From Anaerolineae bacterium (GTDB lineage: Bacteria > Chloroflexota > Anaerolineae > Aggregatilineales > UBA3940): DNA of 6,540 nucleotides. The notes below the pieces were generated by a model. That model was not told the origin of the DNA, made no database searches, and was given only the letters and a program-made list of their open reading frames with translations. This document shows, in pieces, positions 1 to 6,109 of this stretch (position 1 is its first letter; the number at the start of each line of letters is the position of its first letter). Location: contig JADZAD010000116.1 of the NCBI GenBank assembly GCA_020852775.1, forward strand, positions 1-6,540, given 5' to 3'. A program made the translations under genes and the position numbers.

Positions 1-39
1 AGAACGCCAGCCGCAGGGTCTCTAGCCGGCTGGCGTTTT
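1..39 (+). terminator. Rho-independent terminator of an upstream gene
   Basis: Bases 3-13 (AACGCCAGCCG) are the exact reverse complement of 27-37, giving an 11-bp GC-rich stem with a 13-base loop. Four T residues follow or overlap the end of the stem (36-39). This is a good intrinsic terminator for a plus-strand gene that ends left of the window. It implies that frr is not simply co-transcribed with whatever lies upstream. The T-run is short, so termination may be partial. Confidence 0.65.
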
Positions 40-85
40 GCTGTATTGCCCCGCCCTGTCAGATGAGCCAACCACCACGCACAGG

Positions 86-114
86 TTGACAACGATTATC
101 TGATCATACACAAT
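86..114 (+). promoter_or_regulatory. Candidate sigma-70-type promoter for frr-uppS-cdsA
   Basis: A perfect -35 hexamer TTGACA (86-91) is followed after 17 bases by CACAAT (109-114), which matches 4 of 6 positions of TATAAT. The spacing is ideal, and the site sits between the upstream terminator and frr with no other gene between. Transcription would start near base 121, leaving a leader of about 140 bases before frr. The assignment is by consensus only. Confidence 0.5.
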
Positions 115-144
115 TGGCAGCATGTATCCTCGGCCCGCAAGCAA

Positions 145-171
145 ACCGGTGCTGGCCGATGGCGCTCCGGT
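145..171 (+). other. Imperfect hairpin in the frr leader
   Basis: ACCGG (145-149) pairs with CCGGT (167-171). After a T-T mismatch the stem continues with GC/GC, a bulge, one more G-C pair, a second bulge, and CC/GG closing a GAT loop (158-160), about ten pairs in all. It lies in the stretch that would be transcribed from the promoter at 86-114. No T-run follows, so it is not a terminator. A regulatory role is possible but unproven. The rest of 40-262 shows nothing else convincing. Confidence 0.3.
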
Positions 172-262
172 GATGCACACTCAGATCGCTTGATCAGGCC
201 GCTAGTCAGGCCTACCCTGCAAGTACTTTCCCGCATTACACTCTGCCTGGAGAGTAGACATC

Positions 263-820
263 ATGATCAAAGAAGCGCTGCACGAAGCAGAATTACGTAT
301 GAAGGGTGCTCTGCACGCTCTTGAAGAGGAACTGGGCACAATCCGTACCGGGCGTGCTGCCCCGGCCCTGGTTGAGCGCCTGCACGTAGATTACTACGGG
401 ACAGCCACACCGCTGCAGCAGCTTGCAGCCATCGCGGCGCCTGAGCCACAGTTGATTACGATCAAGCCGTATGACCCAGGCACGGTCTCAACCATTGAGA
501 AAGCGATACGCACCTCGGATCTCAACCTTAACCCGACAAACGACGGCAAGCTGATCCGGCTGGTCATCCCGCCCCTGACCCAGGATCGCCGCCACGAACT
601 CGTCAAAATGGTTGCTCGTCGGGTCGAGGAGAGCAAGGTTGCTGTCCGTAACGTTCGGCGCGATGTCATGGACGATATCCGTGACATGGAAAAAGAGAAA
701 ATGGTCTCAGAGGATGACTCACACCGGGGCAAGGACGATCTGCAAAAACTGACCGACCATTACATCAAGCTGGCCGAAGATGCCGGCAAGCACAAGGAAC
801 ACGAGATCAGCGAAGTATAA
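263..820 (+). CDS. frr: Ribosome recycling factor (RRF)
   Basis: This cytosolic protein works with EF-G and IF-3 to split the post-termination ribosome so that its subunits can be reused. The 185-residue length is the family norm. Visible hallmarks are RTGRA near residues 28-32, the YYGTATPL hinge region at 44-51 (family form YYGxxTPL), the IPPLTQDRR stretch at 102-110, RNVRRD at 129-134, LQKLTD at 160-165 and an acidic C-terminal helix ending in EISEV. The first and last thirds form the long three-helix bundle and the middle the small beta/alpha domain, by family knowledge. The ATG at 263 is chosen because the protein begins at the usual place; GGAG at 249-252 lies ten bases upstream, a somewhat long spacing. 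It is the first gene of a plus-strand series, 63 bases ahead of uppS. The usual upstream neighbour pyrH is not in the window, and a terminator lies at 1-39. Confidence 0.97.
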   Translation: MIKEALHEAELRMKGALHALEEELGTIRTGRAAPALVERLHVDYYGTATPLQQLAAIAAPEPQLITIKPYDPGTVSTIEKAIRTSDLNLNPTNDGKLIRLVIPPLTQDRRHELVKMVARRVEESKVAVRNVRRDVMDDIRDMEKEKMVSEDDSHRGKDDLQKLTDHYIKLAEDAGKHKEHEISEV

Positions 821-871
821 GGCTGCTCCTGTGATACCTGACACAAGGGGCGCACCGCCGCTCCGGAAACA

Positions 872-880
872 AAGGACAGG
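872..880 (+). promoter_or_regulatory. Ribosome binding site that decides the uppS GTG start
   Basis: AAGGA at 872-876, continuing to CAGG at 880, lies seven bases before GTG 884. The first ATG in frame, at 911, has no purine-rich Shine-Dalgarno sequence before it. This favours the GTG start. Confidence 0.6.
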
Positions 881-883
881 GCT

Positions 884-1630
884 GTGCCTGGCTCTATACA
901 AACGACCAGCATGAATGCCAAATCTCTCCCGCCGCTACCGGCAGACAAACTCCCGGTACATGTCGCCATGATCATGGACGGTAATGGCCGCTGGGCCAAA
1001 CAGCGTGGGCTGCCGCGCCTCGCCGGGCATCGGGCCGGGACGGAGAACCTGCGTGAAATCCTGCGTGCCGCCGTGGAATTCGGAGTCAGGGTCGTAACGA
1101 TCTATGCCTTCTCGACTGAAAACTGGGGCCGGCCCCAGGCCGAAGTGGAGGGGTTGATGGGCATCCTGCGTGACGTGATCGACCGCGAACTGTATGAACT
1201 GCACGAGGAGGGTGTGCAGCTCCGGCATATCGGCGAACTGGAGCAGGTAGAACCGGCGCTGCAGCGCAAGGTTCGTGAGGCGATCGAACTCACCCGGAAC
1301 AATGATCGCCTGATCCTTAACGTGGCCTTCAACTACGGGGGGCGGGCAGAAATCGTCCGGGCGCTCCAGGAGATCATTCGGGAGGGCTATTCCCCCGAGG
1401 CAGTCACAGAAGACGTGGTCAGCCAGCATTTGTATACCTGTACGGTACCAGACCCTGACCTGATCATCCGTACCAGCGGGGAACTCCGTCTGAGCAACTT
1501 CCTGATCTGGCAGAGCGCCTACGCTGAGTACTATTTCCCCGACGTATTCTGGCCGGACTTCAACCGTGAGGAATTCTACAAGGCACTGGTTCACTACGTT
1601 GAGCGCGACCGCCGTTATGGGAAAGTCTGA
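884..1630 (+). CDS. uppS: Isoprenyl transferase (undecaprenyl diphosphate synthase)
   Basis: A cis-prenyltransferase of the UPP synthetase family. It extends farnesyl diphosphate with isopentenyl diphosphate units to make the C55 undecaprenyl diphosphate carrier used for peptidoglycan and surface glycans, acting at the inner face of the membrane. The 248 residues show every family block in order: MDGNGRW at 31-37 with the Mg-binding Asp32, GHRAG at 48-52, YAFSTENWGRP at 74-84, FNYGGR at 149-154, IIRTSGELRLSNFL at 194-207 and WPDF at 223-226. The C-terminal RDRRYG also fits. The start is GTG 884 on the strength of its ribosome binding site; ATG 911 would only shorten a non-conserved N-terminus by nine residues. 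The exact chain length of the product cannot be read from sequence. The gene lies between frr and cdsA, the common bacterial order, and is probably co-transcribed with both. Confidence 0.96.
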   Translation: MPGSIQTTSMNAKSLPPLPADKLPVHVAMIMDGNGRWAKQRGLPRLAGHRAGTENLREILRAAVEFGVRVVTIYAFSTENWGRPQAEVEGLMGILRDVIDRELYELHEEGVQLRHIGELEQVEPALQRKVREAIELTRNNDRLILNVAFNYGGRAEIVRALQEIIREGYSPEAVTEDVVSQHLYTCTVPDPDLIIRTSGELRLSNFLIWQSAYAEYYFPDVFWPDFNREEFYKALVHYVERDRRYGKV

Positions 1631-1683
1631 TTACCTGGCCCCTGGTCATGCCTCCGGCTGGCCCGCCGACAGCAGGAATTGAC

Positions 1684-2514
1684 ATGTTCCACCAGCGTGC
1701 CGTCAGTGCTCTGGTTGTCCTTCTGATTGTGATCGCTGCGACGCTGGTGGGGGGGTGGCTCTATTTCGCCATCCTCAGCCTCGTGCTTCTGGGCGGTGCC
1801 GTTGAGTTTACCCGCCTGGCAGCGCGTGAAACCCATACCGTCTACGGAGTGCTGATCAGCCTCCTCATCCTCCTGATCCTGTTCGACCGTCAGCTTCCAG
1901 ACCTCGGCCTGTTTTTCCCCGGCATGGCGCTCCTTCTGCTTGCTACCATGTTCTGGAGCCTGTTCCACTTTGGCAGAGATGGCGCGAATGCGTTCCTTGG
2001 CTATGCGCTCACGGTCAGCATGGGCCTCTATCTGGGTTGGTTGGGCGCATACTTCATCAGCCTGCGAGCCATGCCTGACGGCACTTTCATCATCCTGATG
2101 CTGATTGTAGCAGTTGCGGCCACTGATACGGGTGCCTACCTGGTCGGGAAGCAGTTCGGACGCACTCCATTCATGCCCATTGTCAGCCCCAGAAAGACAT
2201 GGGAGGGGTACGCAGGAGGCATAGTCAGCAGTACGGTCCTGACCAGCGCATTTATCCTGCTCTGGCGAGCTCTTGGCGCGACGAGCCCGCTGGTGACCCC
2301 CATCCACGGGCTGATGATTGGCCTGCTTGTGTCGATTATTGGCCCGTTTGGTGATCTCTCAATGAGCATGGTTAAGCGCTATGCACATGCCAAGGATGCT
2401 GGAGATCTCATTCCCGGTCATGGTGGGCTGCTCGACCGGTTTGATACAATGCTCGTGGCCGGAGTAGTCGCATACTACTATCTCATCGTGGTTACAGCCC
2501 TGCTGCCTGCATAG
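1684..2514 (+). CDS. cdsA: Phosphatidate cytidylyltransferase (CDP-diacylglycerol synthase)
   Basis: An integral membrane enzyme that converts phosphatidic acid and CTP to CDP-diacylglycerol, the precursor of the bacterial phospholipids. I place the start at ATG 1684, giving 276 residues, because the protein then opens MFHQRAVSAL like typical CdsA N-termini and AGGA (1674-1677) lies six bases upstream. An in-frame ATG at 1648 would add 12 atypical residues. Several hydrophobic membrane segments are visible (about 7-40, 54-68, 76-92, 104-126, 134-147, 176-196, 207-222, 256-274). DTGAY lies at 148-152 and SPRKTWEG at 168-175. The family signature is complete: SMVKR at 228-232 followed by KDAGDLIPGHGGLLDRFD at 237-254, with the Asp residues associated with metal and CTP binding. 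It lies 53 bases after uppS. The often-following dxr and M50 protease genes are absent here; fbp follows instead. Confidence 0.95.
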   Translation: MFHQRAVSALVVLLIVIAATLVGGWLYFAILSLVLLGGAVEFTRLAARETHTVYGVLISLLILLILFDRQLPDLGLFFPGMALLLLATMFWSLFHFGRDGANAFLGYALTVSMGLYLGWLGAYFISLRAMPDGTFIILMLIVAVAATDTGAYLVGKQFGRTPFMPIVSPRKTWEGYAGGIVSSTVLTSAFILLWRALGATSPLVTPIHGLMIGLLVSIIGPFGDLSMSMVKRYAHAKDAGDLIPGHGGLLDRFDTMLVAGVVAYYYLIVVTALLPA

Positions 2515-2517
2515 AAC

Positions 2518-2529
2518 CTGCCGCGGCAG
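2518..2529. repeat. 12-bp perfect palindrome between cdsA and fbp
   Basis: CTGCCGCGGCAG is its own reverse complement and begins three bases after the cdsA stop. As RNA it could only form a four-pair stem, with no T-run after it, so it is not a terminator. It could be an operator half-site pair, but no adjacent promoter is clear. The remaining bases to the fbp ribosome binding site show nothing else. Confidence 0.3.
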
Positions 2530-2564
2530 AGGCACACAACCTTCAGTCCCCCCATACTGTTAAC

Positions 2565-2570
2565 AGGAGG
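2565..2570 (+). promoter_or_regulatory. Strong ribosome binding site of fbp
   Basis: A full AGGAGG lies five bases before ATG 2576. It is stronger than the sites before frr, uppS and cdsA, and fixes the start of the bisphosphatase. Confidence 0.7.
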
Positions 2571-2575
2571 TTGTC

Positions 2576-3595
2576 ATGTCGCAGCTCATCACCATCGATC
2601 GTCACATTCTTGATCAGCAGAGCCATTTCCCACAGGCAACCGGGGCGTTTACCGGGCTGATGTATGACATCGCCCTGGCGGCCAAGCTGATCGCCAGCCG
2701 GACAACCCGTGCAGGCCTTACAGATATTCTCGGCCAGGCCGGGCAGGTTAATGTCCAGGGTGAGATGCAGCAGAAGCTGGATGTCTATGCCGACGAGGTC
2801 ATCCACCAGATCGTTGGTGGGAATGGGCGGCTGTGCATCATGGCCTCTGAGGAGCACGAGCAGCCATTGTCGATCCCACCGGGTGGGGCGCTGGGTGGTG
2901 AATACGTGATGCTTTACGACCCACTGGACGGCTCATCGAATATTGACTACAACGTCGCCATCGGCACAATCTTCTCCATTCACCATCGCCTCAGCCCGCG
3001 CAACATGCCAGGGCAGATTAGCGACCTGCTGCGGCCCGGCAGCACACAGGTTGCGGCAGGCTATGTGGTATACGGGTCAAGCACCATGCTGGTCTACAGC
3101 GCGGGCGAGGGGGTGCACGGCTTCACGCTCGATCCACAGATCGGCGAGTTTGTGCTTTCCCATCCCTCGATCACATTCCCGGCCAGACCGCGCTACTACA
3201 GCATCAACCACGGGCAGGAAACACACTGGAGTGCAGGTGTTCAGCGATCGGTGAGCTGGCTGACAGGCCGCGATCCAGAGCGACCACACAGCCCGCTGTC
3301 CCTGCGCTATATCGGTTCGCTGGTGGGCGATTTCCACCGGACACTGCTTTCCGGCGGTGTCTTCATGTATCCGGCTGTGCCACAGCCCGACGGCACCCTG
3401 CGCGGCAAACTACGCCTGACGTATGAATGTGCACCGCTCGCTTATATCGCTGAACAGGCAGGTGGATATGCCTCGGACGGATTCCGGGCGATCAATGACA
3501 TCCAACCGGAAGGGCTCCACCAGCGTGTTCCCTTCTTTGCCGGGAGCCGTGACCTCGTGGAGCAGATTGAGGTATTTATCTCTGAGGCAGGCTGA
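2576..3595 (+). CDS. fbp: Class I fructose-1,6-bisphosphatase
   Basis: Hydrolyses fructose 1,6-bisphosphate to fructose 6-phosphate and phosphate in the cytosol, the committing step of gluconeogenesis and part of sugar-phosphate cycling. The 339 residues match the class I length. The metal sites are visible as SEEHE at 91-95 and the hallmark DPLDGSSNID at 115-124. The second family signature is GKLRLTYECAP at 277-287, followed by EQAGG at 293-297. YVVYGSSTML at 163-172 and the YIGSLVGDFHR stretch at 245-255 are also typical. Sedoheptulose 1,7-bisphosphate could be an additional substrate in some family members, which sequence alone cannot settle. The gene starts 61 bases after cdsA on the same strand and may be read from the same transcript. 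It has no metabolic tie to its lipid-synthesis neighbours. A weak hairpin and a new promoter follow it, so it may close the first transcription unit. Confidence 0.96.
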   Translation: MSQLITIDRHILDQQSHFPQATGAFTGLMYDIALAAKLIASRTTRAGLTDILGQAGQVNVQGEMQQKLDVYADEVIHQIVGGNGRLCIMASEEHEQPLSIPPGGALGGEYVMLYDPLDGSSNIDYNVAIGTIFSIHHRLSPRNMPGQISDLLRPGSTQVAAGYVVYGSSTMLVYSAGEGVHGFTLDPQIGEFVLSHPSITFPARPRYYSINHGQETHWSAGVQRSVSWLTGRDPERPHSPLSLRYIGSLVGDFHRTLLSGGVFMYPAVPQPDGTLRGKLRLTYECAPLAYIAEQAGGYASDGFRAINDIQPEGLHQRVPFFAGSRDLVEQIEVFISEAG

Positions 3596-3596
3596 C

Positions 3597-3614
3597 GGCC
3601 CGTCTGTCTGGGCC
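3597..3614 (+). other. Small hairpin just after fbp
   Basis: GGCCC (3597-3601) and GGGCC (3610-3614) are reverse complements around an eight-base loop, directly after the fbp stop. The following bases are AAATATTG, without a T-run, so at best this is a weak terminator or a transcript 3' end stabiliser. Confidence 0.3.
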
Positions 3615-3619
3615 AAATA

Positions 3620-3647
3620 TTGACAAAGTTCACCCGCGCGGTATAGA
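3620..3647 (+). promoter_or_regulatory. Candidate sigma-70-type promoter for lipid kinase unit
   Basis: A perfect TTGACA (3620-3625) is followed after 16 bases by TATAGA (3642-3647), four of six matches to TATAAT. It lies in the 103-base gap between fbp and the lipid kinase gene, the longest gap in the series after frr. The predicted leader is about 45 bases. Together with the hairpin just before it, this suggests a separate transcription unit starting here. Confidence 0.55.
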
Positions 3648-3698
3648 AATACGGGAATTCTGACTTCTCGCCGGGCACCGGCACGGAGACTCGACGAT

Positions 3699-4649
3699 AT
3701 GCCACGCATCAAGATCATTACCAATCCCAGTGCCGACCGCGGCCATGCTTCCGACCTGGCTGTTCCGCTCCAGCAGCAGATCAAGAGCCAGGCCCTTGCC
3801 GCATCCGGCTCCAGCGCGCGCTACAGCATCGATTGGGCTTTCACTGAAGGGCCACGCCATGCCACTGCGCTCGCGCTGCAAGCTGCACAGGAGGGATATG
3901 ATACCGTTGTGGCGGTGGGTGGAGACGGAACGGTACACGAAGTCATCAACGGGCTGATGCAGGTGGAAGTGGAGAAACGCCCGATCCTGGGTGTGATCCC
4001 GGTTGGCTCCGGGAACGACTTCGCGCATAACCTGGGCCTGCCCAGCACAAGCATCGAGGCCGGGCTGGCGATCTTCCATGGCCAGCCGCGTGCCGTTGAC
4101 GTTGGCATCATCAGTGATGGTAACGGACGTGCGGAGTACTGGAATAATACTATCGGAGTGGGCTTCAGCGGGGCGGTAAACACCGCGACCCGTAAGCTTA
4201 CCTGGCTGCGCGGATTTCTGATCTACCTGGTCGGTGTGCTGCAAACCATCATCACCCGCCCACTCAAGGTTAATGCTTCCATCCGGATTGACGATGAAAC
4301 TATTGAGCGGAAAGTCGCGATGGTCAGTATCTGCAATGGCCCGCGCGAAGGTGGCGGCTTCCCTGTTGCACCAACCGCGATCATGGACGATGGATTGATC
4401 TCGTATTCCATCATGCGTGGGATGAGCCGCCTGCAGATGCTGTACTTCGTCCCCGTCGTGATGAATGCTAAACAGTTGAACTACCCTGACTTCTTCAGCT
4501 TCGGTACGGCACGCACCTTCGGCCTCAGTGCTGGTGAAGCACTGGATGTTCACCTCGACGGGGAGATATTCGCCCGGCCCTCCGATAATGTGCAGAAGAT
4601 TCAGGCCAGCATGCTCCCTGCCGCCCTCCGGGTCTGGGCCCCCGCCTGA
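3699..4649 (+). CDS. Diacylglycerol kinase family lipid kinase (YegS/DgkB type)
   Basis: A soluble or membrane-associated kinase of the DAGK catalytic family that phosphorylates a lipid alcohol with ATP, most likely diacylglycerol to phosphatidic acid. The 316 residues are of usual length. The nucleotide-binding signs are NPSADRG at 9-15, GGDGTVHEVINGL at 74-86 and PVGSGNDFAHNLGLP at 101-115. The C-terminal beta-sandwich domain shows GGGFPVAPTAIMDDG at 218-232 and LDGE at 286-289, where family members keep Asp and Glu near the active site. GGAG at 3685-3688 lies ten bases before the ATG. Making phosphatidic acid would feed CdsA, encoded about 1.2 kb upstream, and recycle diacylglycerol released during lipid-linked polymer synthesis; that link is inferred. 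The true lipid (diacylglycerol, undecaprenol, sphingoid or other) cannot be read from sequence. The gene likely begins a unit with the two genes that follow. Confidence 0.9.
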   Translation: MPRIKIITNPSADRGHASDLAVPLQQQIKSQALAASGSSARYSIDWAFTEGPRHATALALQAAQEGYDTVVAVGGDGTVHEVINGLMQVEVEKRPILGVIPVGSGNDFAHNLGLPSTSIEAGLAIFHGQPRAVDVGIISDGNGRAEYWNNTIGVGFSGAVNTATRKLTWLRGFLIYLVGVLQTIITRPLKVNASIRIDDETIERKVAMVSICNGPREGGGFPVAPTAIMDDGLISYSIMRGMSRLQMLYFVPVVMNAKQLNYPDFFSFGTARTFGLSAGEALDVHLDGEIFARPSDNVQKIQASMLPAALRVWAPA

Positions 4650-4686
4650 GGCGCGAACCACCCGGGTGTTGATCGCCGGATCATCA

Positions 4687-4692
4687 AGGAGG
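4687..4692 (+). promoter_or_regulatory. Strong ribosome binding site of the acyltransferase gene
   Basis: AGGAGG within AAGGAGGAG lies five bases before ATG 4698. A TTGAT/ATCAA inverted repeat (4669-4673 and 4683-4687) runs into the start of this site and could form a weak five-pair stem. Confidence 0.65.
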
Positions 4693-4697
4693 AGACG

Positions 4698-5363
4698 ATG
4701 GCTGACGTGAAGTATCCCGTGATCATCCTCGGCGCGGGTGGATACGCAGCGATCGTCAACGAAATCCTGATGCTGCGTACTGATGTCATGGTGCTGGGCT
4801 GCCTCGACAGCGCCATGGGAATCAGCGAGCGAGACACACACGAACGTCCGCCGCTCCTGGTGCTGGGAAATGACGATGCACTGGCGGAACTGGCGCGGCA
4901 GCACAGCGGATTATGCGCGGTGCTGGCTATCGGCCCTGACCTCCAGGATGTCCGCGCGCGGCTGATTTCCCGCTTCGATGCACTGGGCGTCGAACCTATC
5001 TCTGCGATCCACCCCGGCGCGAGCATTTCGCCATCCGCGGCCATCGGGCCGGGGACAGTAATCCGCGATGCCGTCAGCATCAGCCCACGCACGACCATCG
5101 GAAGGCACTGCATCCTCGATCCCGGTGCCAGCATTGACTACCATACCCGCATCGGTGAGAACGTCTTTGTCTGCCAGGGAGCGATCCTCTCCAGCTATGT
5201 CCAGATCGAAGACGATGTGGTAATCGAGATCGGGGCCAAAATCAACAAGCGTGTGGCCGTGGGGAGAGGAGCGCGGATCACCGGGGGCGCGTTCGTCAAT
5301 ACTGATATCCCCGCTGGCGCTGTAGTCGCTGGCGTACCAGGCAGGGTCGTCCGCTACCAATGA
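4698..5363 (+). CDS. NeuD/PglD-like left-handed beta-helix acyltransferase with altered active-site positions
   Basis: The 221 residues have the two-part build of the NeuD/PglD sugar O- or N-acyltransferases. An N-terminal Rossmann-like domain carries GAGGYA at 12-17. From about residue 100 a hexapeptide-repeat left-handed beta-helix follows, with turns such as IHPGASISPSAAIGPGTVI and IGRHCILDPGA, and the family ending DIPAGAVVAGVPGRVVR. Such enzymes move acetyl from acetyl-CoA to amino or hydroxyl groups of (nucleotide) sugars for glycans. Odd here: where the family usually has GGH, xHDxxIG and VHI, this protein has GGY (16), DYHTRIG (147-153, Tyr148 at the usual catalytic His, with a His one place later) and VFV (156-158). 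It may use a different substrate, use a shifted base, or be inactive. It starts 48 bases after the lipid kinase and its stop overlaps the next gene's start as ATGA, so both are probably made together. Confidence 0.82.
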   Translation: MADVKYPVIILGAGGYAAIVNEILMLRTDVMVLGCLDSAMGISERDTHERPPLLVLGNDDALAELARQHSGLCAVLAIGPDLQDVRARLISRFDALGVEPISAIHPGASISPSAAIGPGTVIRDAVSISPRTTIGRHCILDPGASIDYHTRIGENVFVCQGAILSSYVQIEDDVVIEIGAKINKRVAVGRGARITGGAFVNTDIPAGAVVAGVPGRVVRYQ

Positions 5364-6109
5364 ACCATGTGCGGCTGTCGAGCTTATTATTGCTGCTGGC
5401 ACTGATCGCGTGCCATCCGGCGAGCCTGTCCCTGCCCAATTTCCCACACGCCGCGTCTGTGACGCCCGCACTATCGGCTGCGGCGGATACTCTGACGCCA
5501 ACCGTGCTACCACCTTCAGTGACACCACTGCCCCCCACTGACACGCCAGCCCCGCTCCCCACCCTGACGCCCACCGCCACTCCGGAAGGCTGTCTCAGCC
5601 CGCCAGATGACTATACACGAGTCCTGATCGGTGAACATGAACTCAATGCGCGTACCCTGGCGATGCTGGAACATGCACAGATCCTCTATGGTGGAAACCA
5701 TGACCTGGTAAGGGCGCTGACACAGGGTTCTTACAACATCGGGGTAAGCGCGAGCTTCGGCACGCATGACGCCGGTGGGGCAATCGACCTCTCTCTGCGA
5801 GACCTTGCCAACTGGCATAATGTACTCACAGGCGAGGCTCCGGCGATCATCGATGCGCTGCGCCGCGCCGGGTTCGCAGCGTGGATACGAGAGCAGGATG
5901 AACTCTACTCGGGTTCACCTGTACATATTCACGCGATCGCAATCGGGGATGTGGAGCTTTCCCCGGCGGCACAGGAACAACTGACCGGGCCGGCAGGCTA
6001 CTTCCGGGGGTTCAACGGGCTTCCGGTTGACCCACCCACCCCGGACACCTACGGCGGGCCGATCCTGTGCCCGTGGATGGCCATGGAAGGCTACAGCCTG
6101 CTCTACTGA
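5360..6109 (+). CDS. Secreted lipoprotein with M15-like zinc-site motifs
   Basis: The function is not established. The N-terminus is a lipoprotein signal: a short basic stretch, a Leu-rich core at 9-16 and a lipobox LIAC with Cys18, so the protein should be lipid-anchored outside the membrane. Residues about 35-77 are a Thr/Pro/Ala-rich, low-complexity linker. The folded part, about 78-249, carries FGTHDAGGAID at 133-143 and HIHAIAIGD at 189-197. His136, Asp143 and His189 or His191 match the HxxGxAxD...HxH zinc layout of M15 (D-Ala-D-Ala carboxypeptidase/VanY-like) and related Hedgehog-type folds, with Glu178 or Glu181 as possible general base. A cell-wall peptidase is therefore plausible, but overall similarity cannot be judged by eye. 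Cys78 and Cys237 could form a disulphide. The ATG at 5360 overlaps the acyltransferase stop, pointing to coupled translation. Its 3' end overlaps the convergent gene by seven bases. Confidence 0.78.
   Translation: MNHVRLSSLLLLLALIACHPASLSLPNFPHAASVTPALSAAADTLTPTVLPPSVTPLPPTDTPAPLPTLTPTATPEGCLSPPDDYTRVLIGEHELNARTLAMLEHAQILYGGNHDLVRALTQGSYNIGVSASFGTHDAGGAIDLSLRDLANWHNVLTGEAPAIIDALRRAGFAAWIREQDELYSGSPVHIHAIAIGDVELSPAAQEQLTGPAGYFRGFNGLPVDPPTPDTYGGPILCPWMAMEGYSLLY

Noticed and set aside
190..218. Second possible promoter, TTGATC with TACCCT at 17-base spacing
   Set aside because: Only four of six and three of six matches; the site at 86-114 is far better.
935..1594. 219-codon minus-strand open frame opposite uppS
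   Set aside because: It is fully covered by uppS, whose family motifs are complete; the antisense protein has no recognisable features.
1648..1683. Upstream ATG as cdsA start
   Set aside because: It would add 12 non-conserved residues, whereas ATG 1684 gives the typical CdsA N-terminus and has AGGA six bases before it.
1615..2307. 230-codon minus-strand open frame opposite cdsA
   Set aside because: Antisense to a membrane protein gene; its very polar composition is the expected mirror of hydrophobic codons.
4659..4668. CACCCGGGTG palindrome after the lipid kinase gene
   Set aside because: Short, no T-run and not part of a longer stem; easily chance in GC-rich DNA.
3630..4904. 424-codon open frame on the minus strand
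   Set aside because: It lies antisense to the well-supported lipid kinase and part of the acyltransferase, its protein shows no recognisable motif and is rich in His, Gln and Asp as expected of a shadow frame.
5465..5590. Repetitive Thr/Pro codons as a possible DNA repeat element
   Set aside because: It is in frame within the lipoprotein and reads as a low-complexity protein linker, without a regular repeat unit.
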